Positions 1 to 7,347 of a stretch of 33,671 nt of DNA are shown here, piece by piece (the first letter of the stretch is position 1; each line of letters starts with the position of its first letter). The notes under the pieces were generated by a model. It made no database searches. It saw nothing but the letters and a program-made list of their open reading frames with translations, and was not told the DNA's origin. Source of the stretch: M55B157 sp040265115. GTDB taxonomy: Bacteria; Actinomycetota; Actinomycetes; S36-B12. The position numbers and the translations under genes were made by a program. Where the stretch lies: assembly GCA_040265115.1 (NCBI GenBank), contig JBDQGZ010000004.1, positions 1-33,671 of the forward strand. The letters run 5' to 3'.

Positions 1-119
1 CTCGCCGCGAGGAGTCTGAGGCTGTGGAGACCGCCGCCGTTGCGGCCGAGGCAGCGGCACCCAGCGAGGCACCGGCAGCAACAGAGGCACCGGCACCGAG
101 CACCGAGAGCGAGGCCTGA
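1..119 (+). CDS. rpsC: 30S ribosomal protein S3, C-terminal end only
   Basis: The window opens inside this gene; only about 38 codons are present, read from base 3 to the TGA at 117-119. They encode a low-complexity tail of Ala, Glu, Pro and Thr. The identity rests on position directly upstream of rplP, where S3 sits in the S10 operon, and on the known acidic Ala/Glu tails of actinobacterial S3. The conserved KH and S3 domains lie outside the window, so the call is contextual. The tail is probably disordered and not part of the mRNA-entry site that S3 helps form. Confidence 0.8.
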   Translation, partial: RREESEAVETAAVAAEAAAPSEAPAATEAPAPSTESEA

Positions 120-124
120 TCACC

Positions 125-547
125 ATGTTGATTCCCCGCAGGGTCAAGCACCGCAAGCAGCACCACCCGAAGCGCAGTGGTGTGGCCAAGGGCGGCACGG
201 AGGTGACCTTCGGCACCTACGGCCTGCAGGCTCTCGAGCCGGCCTATGTCACCAACCGCCAGATCGAGTCCGCCCGTATCGCCATCACCCGTCACATCCG
301 GCGCGGTGGCAAGGTGTGGATCAACATCTACCCTGACCGACCGCTGACCAAGAAGCCGGCGGAAACCCGCATGGGTTCTGGCAAGGGTTCCCCCGAGTGG
401 TGGGTAGCCAACGTCAAGCCCGGTCGGGTGATGTTCGAGCTGGACTACCCCAACGAGCGCACCGCGATCGACGCGCTCACCCGGGCCATGCACAAACTGC
501 CCATGCGCTGCCGCATCGTGCGTCGCGATGAGACGAGGGAGGACTGA
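125..547 (+). CDS. rplP: 50S ribosomal protein L16
   Basis: A 140-residue protein of normal family length. L16 binds 23S rRNA near the A site and central protuberance and takes part in late 50S assembly. The N-terminus (MLIPRRVKHRKQHH) and the segment GSGKGSPEWWVANVKPG are family hallmarks. It starts 5 nt after the rpsC stop, and its own TGA (545-547) shares one base with the rpmC ATG (547), which suggests translational coupling in the S10 operon. Confidence 0.98.
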   Translation: MLIPRRVKHRKQHHPKRSGVAKGGTEVTFGTYGLQALEPAYVTNRQIESARIAITRHIRRGGKVWINIYPDRPLTKKPAETRMGSGKGSPEWWVANVKPGRVMFELDYPNERTAIDALTRAMHKLPMRCRIVRRDETRED

Positions 548-783
548 TGGCTGCCGGCACATCGTCACAGGAATTCCGCGGCCTGTCCGAGGAAGAGCTG
601 ACCACGAAGCTCCGTGAGGCGAAGGAGGAGCTGTTCAACCTTCGCTTTCAGGGTGCAACGGGCCAGCTGGAGAATCACGGCCGACTGCGCGCCGTGCGCA
701 AGGACATCGCCCGGATCTACACGGTGATGCGCGAGCGCGAGCTCGGGATCACACCCATCGAGACCGTCGGTGGTGCGGCATGA
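547..783 (+). CDS. rpmC: 50S ribosomal protein L29
   Basis: A 78-residue, mostly alpha-helical protein that sits near the peptide exit tunnel and helps form the docking site for signal recognition particle and trigger factor. The pattern LSEEELTTKLREAKEELFNLRFQ followed by GQLENHGRLRAVRKDIARI is diagnostic. It overlaps rplP by one base and rpsQ by four (ATGA at 780-783). The short N-terminal addition MAAGTSSQEF and C-terminal tail are modest and unconserved. Confidence 0.98.
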   Translation: MAAGTSSQEFRGLSEEELTTKLREAKEELFNLRFQGATGQLENHGRLRAVRKDIARIYTVMRERELGITPIETVGGAA

Positions 784-1067
784 GCGAGATGACGGAGAAG
801 AGCGCGAACGTGGACGAGCGGAACAACCGCAAGGAGCGCGAGGGATACGTCGTCAGCGACAAGATGGACAAGACCGTCGTCGTTGCTGTCGAGGATCGTT
901 TCAAGCACCCCCTGTACGGCAAGGTCGTGCGCCGAACGAGCAAGTTGAACGCTCACGACGAGGCCAATGCATGCGGAATCGGGGACCGCGTGCTGCTCAT
1001 GGAGACCCGTCCGTTGTCGGCGACTAAGCGCTGGCGAGTCGTGGAGATCCTGGAGAAGGCCAAGTAG
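780..1067 (+). CDS. rpsQ: 30S ribosomal protein S17
   Basis: A 95-residue OB-fold protein that binds 16S rRNA early in 30S assembly. The core GYVVSDKMDKTVVVAVEDRFKHPLYGK and the later GDRVLLMETRPLSATKRWRVVEI match the family. The first 20 or so residues are a charged extension typical of actinobacteria. I chose the ATG at 780 because it forms an ATGA overlap with rpmC; an ATG at 789 is possible. It ends the S10 operon in the classical arrangement. Confidence 0.97.
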   Translation: MSEMTEKSANVDERNNRKEREGYVVSDKMDKTVVVAVEDRFKHPLYGKVVRRTSKLNAHDEANACGIGDRVLLMETRPLSATKRWRVVEILEKAK

Positions 1068-1103
1068 GCCTGCGGGACCCGTCAAGGAATCGGAGCAAAG
1101 AAC

Positions 1104-1472
1104 GTGATTCAGCAAGAGTCGCGACTGAGAGTCGCCGACAACACCGGAGCCAAGGAATTGCTGTGCATCCGGGTGCTCGGTGGCTCGGGGCGTCGCTATG
1201 CCGGCGTGGGTGATGTCATCGTCGCCACCGTCAAGGACGCCATCCCCGGTGGTGGTGTGAAGAAGGGCGAGGTCGTGAAGGCCGTCGTCGTGCGCACCCG
1301 TAAGGAGCGCCGTCGGGCGGATGGCTCCTATATCCGCTTCGACGAGAACGCAGCGGTGATCCTCAAGGGTGATGGGGAGCCTCGTGGCACCCGCATCTTC
1401 GGCCCCGTCGGCCGGGAACTGCGTGAGAAGAAGTTCATGAAGATCATCTCGCTGGCACCGGAGGTGCTCTGA
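1104..1472 (+). CDS. rplN: 50S ribosomal protein L14
   Basis: A 122-residue protein, exactly the usual size. L14 sits at the intersubunit face, contacts 16S rRNA in bridge B8 and is the target of the silencing factor RsfS. The start is the GTG at 1104, giving MIQQESRLRVADNTGAKEL, the conserved N-terminus. The motif AVILKGDGEPRGTRIFGPVGREL is visible. It is the first gene of the spc operon, 36 nt after rpsQ, so it could be read from the S10 transcript. Confidence 0.98.
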   Translation: MIQQESRLRVADNTGAKELLCIRVLGGSGRRYAGVGDVIVATVKDAIPGGGVKKGEVVKAVVVRTRKERRRADGSYIRFDENAAVILKGDGEPRGTRIFGPVGRELREKKFMKIISLAPEVL

Positions 1473-1473
1473 C

Positions 1474-1836
1474 ATGTCCAAGATGTTCGTGAAGAAGGGT
1501 GACCGCGTCCAGGTCATCACCGGCAAGGACCGCGGGATGGTCGGCAAGGTCATCGATGTCTACCCTGACACCGAGAAGGTGATCGTCGAGGGTGTGAACC
1601 GCGTGAAGCGGCACGCCAAGGTCGGCCAGAACACCCGGGGCTCCAAGACCGGCGGGATCATCACGATGGAGGCACCGATCCACATCTCCAACGTCATGGT
1701 GATCGATCCGGAGGATGACCGTCCCACACGCATTGGCTACCGCAAGGAGAAGGCCGAGAAGCGTCGTTCCGATGGCTCAACCTACGAGGTCGTGCGGAAC
1801 GTCCGGATCTCGAAGCGGACCGGGAAGGAGCTGTAG
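1474..1836 (+). CDS. rplX: 50S ribosomal protein L24
   Basis: A 120-residue protein with an N-terminal KOW motif (about residues 4-32: VKKGDRVQVITGKDRG). L24 starts 50S assembly by binding the 5' domain of 23S rRNA near the tunnel exit. The segment GGIITMEAPIHISNVMVIDP is typical of the family. It starts one base after the rplN stop. An internal stretch near residue 90 (KAEKRRSDGSTYEVVRN) extends the C-terminus as in other actinobacteria. Confidence 0.98.
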   Translation: MSKMFVKKGDRVQVITGKDRGMVGKVIDVYPDTEKVIVEGVNRVKRHAKVGQNTRGSKTGGIITMEAPIHISNVMVIDPEDDRPTRIGYRKEKAEKRRSDGSTYEVVRNVRISKRTGKEL

Positions 1837-1841
1837 AGAAG

Positions 1842-2411
1842 ATGTCGAATTCGACCATCGAACGGACCGGGCCGCGCTTGCGGACCAAGTACCGCGACCA
1901 GATCATCCCGGAACTGCGTGAGCAGTTCGGCTACGCCAACATCATGCAGGTGCCGACCATCACCAAGGTCGTCGTGAATATGGGTGTAGGCGAGGCGGCG
2001 CGCGACTCCAAGCTCATCGAGGGGGCCGTTCGCGATCTCACCGAGATCACCGGCCAGAAGCCGGTTGTCACTCGGGCTCGCAAGTCCATCGCGCAGTTCA
2101 AGCTCCGTGAGGGAATGCCGATCGGAGCCCACGTGACACTGCGCGGGGATCGCATGTGGGAGTTCCTCGACCGCCTGCTCTCGATTGCCCTACCGCGCAT
2201 CCGTGACTTCCGTGGACTTTCCCCGCGCCAGTTCGATAGCCGGGGCAACTACACCTTCGGCCTCAACGAGCAGTCGATGTTCCACGAGATCGATCAGGAC
2301 GCGATCGATCGAGTCCGCGGTATGGACATCACCGTGGTCACGACCGCCGACAACGATGACGAGGGGCGGGCGCTGCTGCGTCTGCTCGGATTCCCCTTCA
2401 AGGAGAAGTGA
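1842..2411 (+). CDS. rplE: 50S ribosomal protein L5
   Basis: A 189-residue protein of the central protuberance that binds 5S rRNA and contacts P-site tRNA. Recognisable segments are VVVNMGVGEAARDSKLIEGA, RKSIAQFKLREGMPIG and RDFRGLSPRQFDSRGNYTFG. It lies 5 nt after rplX, behind a purine-rich stretch (gagaag) at the ATG. The next gene starts one base after its stop. Confidence 0.98.
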   Translation: MSNSTIERTGPRLRTKYRDQIIPELREQFGYANIMQVPTITKVVVNMGVGEAARDSKLIEGAVRDLTEITGQKPVVTRARKSIAQFKLREGMPIGAHVTLRGDRMWEFLDRLLSIALPRIRDFRGLSPRQFDSRGNYTFGLNEQSMFHEIDQDAIDRVRGMDITVVTTADNDDEGRALLRLLGFPFKEK

Positions 2412-2412
2412 T

Positions 2413-2598
2413 ATGGCGAAGAAGGCGCTGATCAACAAGCAGCAGGGCAAGCCGAAGTTCGCCGTGCGCGCCTACACCCGGTGCACCCGATGCGGCCGAC
2501 CCCACTCGGTCTACCGCAAGTTCGGTCTATGCCGGATCTGCTTCCGGGAGATGGCCCACGCTGGGGAGCTCCCCGGTGTCACGAAGAGCAGCTGGTAG
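2413..2598 (+). CDS. rpsN: 30S ribosomal protein S14, zinc-binding (type Z)
   Basis: A 61-residue protein, the short zinc form of S14. The zinc ligands are visible as C24-x2-C27 and C40-x2-C43. S14 stabilises the 30S head. Actinobacteria often keep a second, cysteine-free S14 for zinc limitation elsewhere in the genome; none is in this window. The start ATG lies one base after the rplE stop. Confidence 0.98.
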   Translation: MAKKALINKQQGKPKFAVRAYTRCTRCGRPHSVYRKFGLCRICFREMAHAGELPGVTKSSW

Positions 2599-2703
2599 AC
2601 CGCAACCCCCGGCACCACCGACGACCACCCAACCGAAGAAGACCACACGACATCGAAGGTCCGCAGGCGATGAGCCGCGCGAAACCACGATGAGAAGGGC
2701 CCG

Positions 2704-3108
2704 ATGGCCATGACGATGACCGATCCAATCGCAGACATGCTGACGCGTCTGCGCAACGCGAACTCCGCGTACCACGACACGGTGTCCATGCCGTACTCCA
2801 AGCTCAAGGCTGGGATCGCCGACATCCTCCAGCAGGAGGGCTACATCTTCGGCTCCCACGTCGAAGAGGCCGAGGTCGGCAAGAATCTCGTGCTGGAGTT
2901 GAAGTTCGGTCCGAGTCGGGAGCGCTCCATCGCCGGCCTGCGCCGCGTCTCCAAGCCTGGTCTTCGCGTCTACGCCAAAAGCACCGCCCTGCCGCGCGTA
3001 CTCGGTGGCCTCGGCGTTGCCATCCTGTCCACCTCATCCGGCCTGCTGACTGATCGTCAGGCCGCCAAGCAGGGTGTAGGCGGGGAAGTCCTCGCCTACG
3101 TCTGGTAG
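2704..3108 (+). CDS. rpsH: 30S ribosomal protein S8
   Basis: A 134-residue protein that binds helix 21 of 16S rRNA and is a primary assembly protein. The N-terminus MTMTDPIADMLTRLRNAN and the C-terminal region SSGLLTDRQAAKQGVGGEVLAYVW are diagnostic. The ATG at 2704 follows a gagaagg stretch; ATGs at 2710 and 2716 are also in frame. A 105-nt gap separates it from rpsN, the longest gap among the ribosomal genes from rplN to rplO; I see no clear regulatory fold in it. Confidence 0.97.
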   Translation: MAMTMTDPIADMLTRLRNANSAYHDTVSMPYSKLKAGIADILQQEGYIFGSHVEEAEVGKNLVLELKFGPSRERSIAGLRRVSKPGLRVYAKSTALPRVLGGLGVAILSTSSGLLTDRQAAKQGVGGEVLAYVW

Positions 3109-3122
3109 GGGAGGAGGCCGCT

Positions 3123-3659
3123 ATGTCACGTATCGGACGTTTGCCGATCCCCGTTCCTTCCGGGGTCGACGTCACTATCAATGGTGCATCGGTGACGGTC
3201 AAGGGACCGAAGGGAACCCTGTCTCACACCATGGCCGAGCCGATCACCGCAGCCGTCGAGGACGGGTCGGTACTCGTGAGCCGTCCTGATGACGAGCGGG
3301 AGTCCCGGGCCTTGCACGGCCTCACCCGTTCGCTGCTGGCCAACATGGTCATCGGTGTCAGCGAAGGCTACGAGAAGTCGATGGAGATCGTCGGCACGGG
3401 TTATCGCGTCACCGCAAAGGGCACCGACCTGGAATTCGCTCTGGGGTACAGCCACCCGGTCCTGGTTAAGGCCCCGGAGGGTGTGAGCTTCACCGTCGAG
3501 TCACCGACGAAGTTCAAGGTGTCCGGCATCGATAAGCAGGTGGTCGGTGAGACCGCCGCAAAGATCCGCAAGTTGCGCAAGATCGACCCCTACAAGGGCA
3601 AGGGCGTGCGCTTCGAAGGCGAAGTCATTCGCCGCAAGGCCGGAAAGGCGGGTAAGTGA
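3123..3659 (+). CDS. rplF: 50S ribosomal protein L6
   Basis: A 178-residue protein made of two similar L6 domains. It binds near the sarcin-ricin loop and the L7/L12 stalk base. The start MSRIGRLPIPVPSGVDV and the C-terminal signature RKIDPYKGKGVRFEGE are family hallmarks. A GGGGAGGAGG-type ribosome-binding site precedes the ATG. Its TGA (3657-3659) shares one base with the ATG of rplR. Confidence 0.98.
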   Translation: MSRIGRLPIPVPSGVDVTINGASVTVKGPKGTLSHTMAEPITAAVEDGSVLVSRPDDERESRALHGLTRSLLANMVIGVSEGYEKSMEIVGTGYRVTAKGTDLEFALGYSHPVLVKAPEGVSFTVESPTKFKVSGIDKQVVGETAAKIRKLRKIDPYKGKGVRFEGEVIRRKAGKAGK

Positions 3660-4042
3660 TGACCGCGTTCGCACCCAAGATCGGGTCGGGCAATCCCCGG
3701 ACGACCGCTCGTGCGCGCCGGCACCTGCGGGTCCGCAAGAAGGTGGCGGGCACCACAGCCCGCCCGCGCCTGGTCGTGACACGCTCGGCTCGTCACGTCG
3801 TGGCGCAGGTGATCGACGACTCCGCGGGCCTCACGCTGGCCTCGGCGACGTCGATGGAGGGCGACATCCGCGGGATGTCCGCCGACAAGACCGCGCAGTC
3901 GCGCAAGGTCGGCCAACTTCTGGCCGAGCGGGCGAAGGCCGCGGGTGTTGCCACCGTGGTGTTCGATCGTGGGGGGAACACCTACCACGGTCGCATTGCG
4001 GCACTTGCCGAAGGCGCCCGCGAGGGTGGGTTGGAGTTCTGA
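3659..4042 (+). CDS. rplR: 50S ribosomal protein L18
   Basis: A 127-residue protein that binds 5S rRNA together with L5. The segments RARRHLRVRKKVAGTTARPR and VVFDRGGNTYHGRIAALAEGAREGGLEF are diagnostic. I chose the ATG at 3659, which overlaps the rplF stop by one base (TGATG). A GTG at 3656, one codon earlier, is in frame and cannot be excluded. Confidence 0.97.
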   Translation: MTAFAPKIGSGNPRTTARARRHLRVRKKVAGTTARPRLVVTRSARHVVAQVIDDSAGLTLASATSMEGDIRGMSADKTAQSRKVGQLLAERAKAAGVATVVFDRGGNTYHGRIAALAEGAREGGLEF

Positions 4043-4099
4043 CATGACCGAGCACGCACAGGGCACGCAGATCGTGTCGAAGAAAGGTGGGACCACCCA

Positions 4100-4708
4100 G
4101 TGAACGCAACCCAGGGAGCGCAGGGAACGCAGCGCCGCGGCTCAGGCGGGTCTGACCGCCGGGAGCGCCGCGACCGCGGACCGCGCGAGGAGAAGAGTGC
4201 CTTCCTCGAGCGCGTGGTCACCATCAACCGTGTAGCCAAGGTCGTCAAGGGCGGTCGTCGGTTCAGCTTCACCGCGCTGGTCGTGGTCGGCGATGGCGAT
4301 GGCCAGGTCGGTGTCGGCTACGGCAAGGCCAAGGAGGTGCCTGCGGCGATCGCCAAGGGTGTCGAAGAGGCCAAGAAGCACTTCTTCAAGGTGCCCCGCA
4401 TCCAGGGGACCATCCCCCACCCGGTGACCGGTGAGGATGCGGCCGGCGTGGTCCTGCTGCGTCCCGCCTCGCCCGGTACCGGCGTCATCGCCGGAGGCCC
4501 GGTGCGTGCGGTGCTCGAGTGCGCGGGCATCCACGACGTGCTGAGCAAGTCGCTCGGCTCCGACAACGCGATCAACATCGTGCATGCGACGGTGGCTGCC
4601 CTCAAGCAGCTTGAGCGACCTGAGCAGGTAGCTGCCCGTCGCGGCCTGCCGTTGGAGGCTGTCGCACCCGCAGCACTGCTGCGTGCTCGTGCCGGAGGTG
4701 ATTCATGA
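4100..4708 (+). CDS. rpsE: 30S ribosomal protein S5
   Basis: A 202-residue protein with an N-terminal dsRNA-binding-like domain (about residues 35-100, containing RVAKVVKGGRRFSF and GYGKAKEVPAAI) and a C-terminal domain (GTGVIAGGPVRAVLECAGIHDVLSKSLGS). S5 affects decoding accuracy and helicase action at the mRNA entry. The first 30 residues are a Gly/Arg/Asp-rich extension common in actinobacteria. The GTG start at 4100 has an AAAGGTGG ribosome-binding site 9 nt upstream. A 19-codon reading frame overlaps the start (see findings). Confidence 0.97.
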   Translation: MNATQGAQGTQRRGSGGSDRRERRDRGPREEKSAFLERVVTINRVAKVVKGGRRFSFTALVVVGDGDGQVGVGYGKAKEVPAAIAKGVEEAKKHFFKVPRIQGTIPHPVTGEDAAGVVLLRPASPGTGVIAGGPVRAVLECAGIHDVLSKSLGSDNAINIVHATVAALKQLERPEQVAARRGLPLEAVAPAALLRARAGGDS

Positions 4709-4890
4709 GCGTCCGTCTGCAGGTGACCCAGAGGAAGTCCAAGATCGGGGGCACCCAGGGCCAGCGAGACACCCTTCGCTCCCTCGGACTCAAGCGCATC
4801 GGTGACACCGTGGTGAAGGAAGATCGTCCCGAGATCCGGGGCATGATCGCCACTGTGTCGCATCTCGTCACCGTCGAGGAGGTCGACTGA
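4705..4890 (+). CDS. rpmD: 50S ribosomal protein L30
   Basis: A 61-residue protein of normal size and fold (two helices on a three-stranded sheet), binding 23S rRNA domain II. VTQRKSKIGGTQGQRDTLRSLGLKRIGDTV followed by IRGMIATVSHLVTVEE is diagnostic. The start overlaps the rpsE stop by four bases (ATGA at 4705-4708). Confidence 0.97.
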   Translation: MSVRLQVTQRKSKIGGTQGQRDTLRSLGLKRIGDTVVKEDRPEIRGMIATVSHLVTVEEVD

Positions 4891-4891
4891 C

Positions 4892-5332
4892 ATGCCACTG
4901 AAGGTCCATCATCTGCGTCCGGCACCCGGTGCGCACACCCAAAAGACCCGCAAGGGTCGAGGCGAGGCCAGCAAAGGCAAGACCTCCGGTCGCGGCACTA
5001 AGGGCACCAAGGCCCGCTACCAGGTGCCGGCGCGGTTCGAGGGCGGCCAGATGCCGCTGCATATGCGCCTGCCCAAGCTCAAGGGCTTCAAGAACCCGAA
5101 CAAGACGACCTACCAGGTGGTCAACGTGGCGACTCTCGCCAAGTTGTTCCCCGAGGGTGGGGAGATCGGTGTGGCCGATCTGGTCGAGAAGGGCGCCGTC
5201 CGCAAGGGCGAGCCGGTGAAGGTTCTCGGCCAGGGTGAGATCGGCGTCGCGGTACAGGTCGAGGCTCACGCCTTCTCGGAGGCTGCCCGCACCAAGATCA
5301 CCGCTGCCGGAGGCAGCGTCGAGACGGTCTGA
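4892..5332 (+). CDS. rplO: 50S ribosomal protein L15
   Basis: A 146-residue late-assembly protein. The Gly/Lys/Arg-rich N-terminal arm (RKGRGEASKGKTSGRGTKG) penetrates 23S rRNA, and the globular part carries GGQMPLHMRLPKLKGFKNP. It starts one base after rpmD and closes the ribosomal part of the spc operon. A 125-nt gap with promoter-like sequence follows before secY. Confidence 0.98.
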   Translation: MPLKVHHLRPAPGAHTQKTRKGRGEASKGKTSGRGTKGTKARYQVPARFEGGQMPLHMRLPKLKGFKNPNKTTYQVVNVATLAKLFPEGGEIGVADLVEKGAVRKGEPVKVLGQGEIGVAVQVEAHAFSEAARTKITAAGGSVETV

Positions 5333-5347
5333 CTGCTCGAACCGGGG

Positions 5348-5358
5348 CCTAGGTTAGG
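5348..5358 (+). promoter_or_regulatory. Possible promoter core upstream of secY
   Basis: The 11-mer CCTAGGTTAGG contains TAGGTT and, reading on to 5360, TAGGCT, both close to actinobacterial -10 boxes. The same 11-mer with one change (CCTAGGCTAGG) lies upstream of infA. I find no convincing -35 box at 16-18 nt. A partial promoter call only. Confidence 0.35.
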
Positions 5359-5383
5359 CTGCCGGGAGTCCCGCGAGTGATCT

Positions 5384-5399
5384 GACCGGTCGACCGGTC
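5384..5399 (+). repeat. Perfect 16-bp palindrome in the secY leader
   Basis: GACCGGTCGACCGGTC is its own reverse complement. It lies 24 nt after the TAGGCT box and about 58 nt before the secY start. As RNA it can form a 6-bp hairpin with a UCGA loop; as DNA it could be an operator. Its function is unknown. Confidence 0.6.
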
Positions 5400-5457
5400 G
5401 GATCCACGACACGAGCCGAGCGCCACGGCCGCAAGGCCATCGCTCCAGGAGGTAGGC

Positions 5458-6756
5458 GTGCACCTAAGCGCTTTCATCGCAGCGTTCCGGACCCCGGACC
5501 TGCGAAAGAAGCTGCTGTTCGTGCTGGGCATGATCACTATCTTCCGGCTCGGTTCCTTCGTTCCGACCCCGGGCGTGGACTACTCGGCGATCCAGCGGTG
5601 CATCGACCAGGTGCAGGACAACTCTGTCTATGCCGTCATCAACCTGTTCAGCGGCGGTGCGCTGCTACAACTGTCGGTCTTCGCGCTGGGCATCATGCCC
5701 TACATCACGGCGAGCATCATCATCCAGTTGCTCACCGTGGTCATCCCACGCCTGGAACTGCTGAAGAAGGAAGGCCAGTCCGGGCAAGCCAAGATCACGC
5801 AGTACACGCGATACCTCACCATCGGCCTGGCCATCCTGCAGTCCACCGCGATCCTGTCGCTCGCCCGGACCCCCGGGCAGTTGTTCACTGGCTGCAATGA
5901 GGAACTGATCCCGAACCAGAACGTGTTCTTGATCCTGGTCATGGTGATCGTGATGACCGCCGGCACCGCCGTGATCATGTGGCTGGGCGAACTCATCACC
6001 GAGCGGGGTGTCGGCAACGGCATGTCCCTGCTGATCTTCACCTCGATCATCGCGACGATCCCGGCGCAGTTCGCCAGCGTGTATGGCAGCCGCGGCACCT
6101 TTACCTTCATCCTCACCCTCGCCGTCGCACTCGTTGTGCTCTCGCTCGTGGTGTTCGTCGAACAGGGCCAGCGCCGCATCCCGGTGCAGTACGCCAAGCG
6201 CATGGTGGGGCGCAAGATGTATGGCGGGTCCTCCACCTACATCCCGCTCAAGGTCAACATGGCCGGAGTCATTCCGGTCATCTTCGCCTCCTCCATCCTG
6301 TTCCTGCCGACCCTCATCGTGCAGTTGACCGGCAGTCAGGCGGATTGGGCCCAGTGGATCGCCACGAACTTCTCCACCGGCAATACGACGGTCTATTTGG
6401 CGACCTTCTTCCTCCTCACCGTCTTCTTCACCTACTTCTACGTGTCCATCACCTTCAACCCGGTCGATGTCGCGGACAACATGAAGAAGTACGGCGGGTT
6501 CATCCCGGGTATTCGTGCGGGTCGGCCGACAGCTGAATACCTCAAGTACGTTCTCGATCGACTCACGGCGCCCGGCTCGCTCTATCTCGGTGCGATCGCG
6601 GTCATGCCAGTGTTCGCCTTCAATTGGATCGGGATCGGCGATCAGTTCGTTTTCGGCGGCATCAGTCTCCTCATCATGGTGGGTGTCGGACTCGACACGG
6701 TCAAGCAGATCGATTCCCAGTTGCAGCAGCGCAACTACGAAGGGTTCCTCCGCTGA
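5458..6756 (+). CDS. secY: Protein translocase subunit SecY
   Basis: A 432-residue polytopic membrane protein, the channel of the Sec translocon. The sequence shows the N-terminus AFRTPDLRKKLLFVLGMITIFRLGSFVPTPGV, the plug-region segment INLFSGGALLQLSVFALGIMPYITASII, and later the cytoplasmic loop with QGQRRIPVQYAKRMVG; about ten hydrophobic segments are present. The GTG start at 5458 has a perfect AGGAGG (5447-5452) 5 nt upstream. It probably has its own promoter and leads a secY-adk-map unit, the usual arrangement in this phylum. Confidence 0.98.
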   Translation: MHLSAFIAAFRTPDLRKKLLFVLGMITIFRLGSFVPTPGVDYSAIQRCIDQVQDNSVYAVINLFSGGALLQLSVFALGIMPYITASIIIQLLTVVIPRLELLKKEGQSGQAKITQYTRYLTIGLAILQSTAILSLARTPGQLFTGCNEELIPNQNVFLILVMVIVMTAGTAVIMWLGELITERGVGNGMSLLIFTSIIATIPAQFASVYGSRGTFTFILTLAVALVVLSLVVFVEQGQRRIPVQYAKRMVGRKMYGGSSTYIPLKVNMAGVIPVIFASSILFLPTLIVQLTGSQADWAQWIATNFSTGNTTVYLATFFLLTVFFTYFYVSITFNPVDVADNMKKYGGFIPGIRAGRPTAEYLKYVLDRLTAPGSLYLGAIAVMPVFAFNWIGIGDQFVFGGISLLIMVGVGLDTVKQIDSQLQQRNYEGFLR

Positions 6757-7319
6757 TGAGAATGGTCATCATGGGCCCGCCTGGGGCGGGAAAGGGAACT
6801 CAGGCCACTGTCATCGCGACCACCATGGGTGTACCGCATGTGTCCACCGGAGACCTGTTTCGGGCGAACGTTGGCGAGGGCACCGAACTCGGCCTCGAGG
6901 CCAAGCGCTACATGGATGCGGGGGAGTACGTTCCGGACTCGGTGACGAACGGCATGGTGCGTGACCGCATCACCCAGCCTGACTGCCATCCGGGTTTCCT
7001 GCTCGACGGATACCCGCGCACCCTGGAGCAGGTCAACGAACTCGACATGATGCTGGCCTCCGCCTCGCAGTCTCTCGACCGAGTGATCGAGTTGACCGTC
7101 GACACCGACGAGGTAGTGGAACGGTTGCTCAAGCGGGCTCAGGAGCAGGGCCGCGCCGATGACACCGCTGAGGTCATCCGTCGGCGCCTTGAGGTCTATG
7201 CCGAGCAGACCGCACCCCTCACCGCCGTCTACGCGGGCCGCAACATCCTGGTCCGTGTCGACGGGCTCGGTGAGATCGCCGATGTCACGCGCCGCATTCT
7301 CGCGGCCCTCGCCGACTGA
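6756..7319 (+). CDS. adk: Adenylate kinase, short form
   Basis: A 187-residue enzyme that interconverts ATP + AMP and 2 ADP. The P-loop GPPGAGKGT is at residues 7-15, the AMP-binding region STGDLFRANV follows, and FLLDGYPRT marks the second binding loop. Between LLKRAQEQGRADD and VIRRRLEVY the LID is reduced to a short loop, with no zinc-finger cysteines, as in other actinobacterial short-form kinases. The ATG shares one base with the secY stop (6754-6756); a longer upstream extension would run inside secY. Confidence 0.98.
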   Translation: MRMVIMGPPGAGKGTQATVIATTMGVPHVSTGDLFRANVGEGTELGLEAKRYMDAGEYVPDSVTNGMVRDRITQPDCHPGFLLDGYPRTLEQVNELDMMLASASQSLDRVIELTVDTDEVVERLLKRAQEQGRADDTAEVIRRRLEVYAEQTAPLTAVYAGRNILVRVDGLGEIADVTRRILAALAD

Positions 7320-7347
7320 TCCGCACCTCGTCGTCGATAACGCGCTG

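Noticed and set aside
2670..2693. Seven-codon frame upstream of rpsH
   Set aside because: Too short to support, no ribosome-binding site, and no coupling overlap with rpsH.
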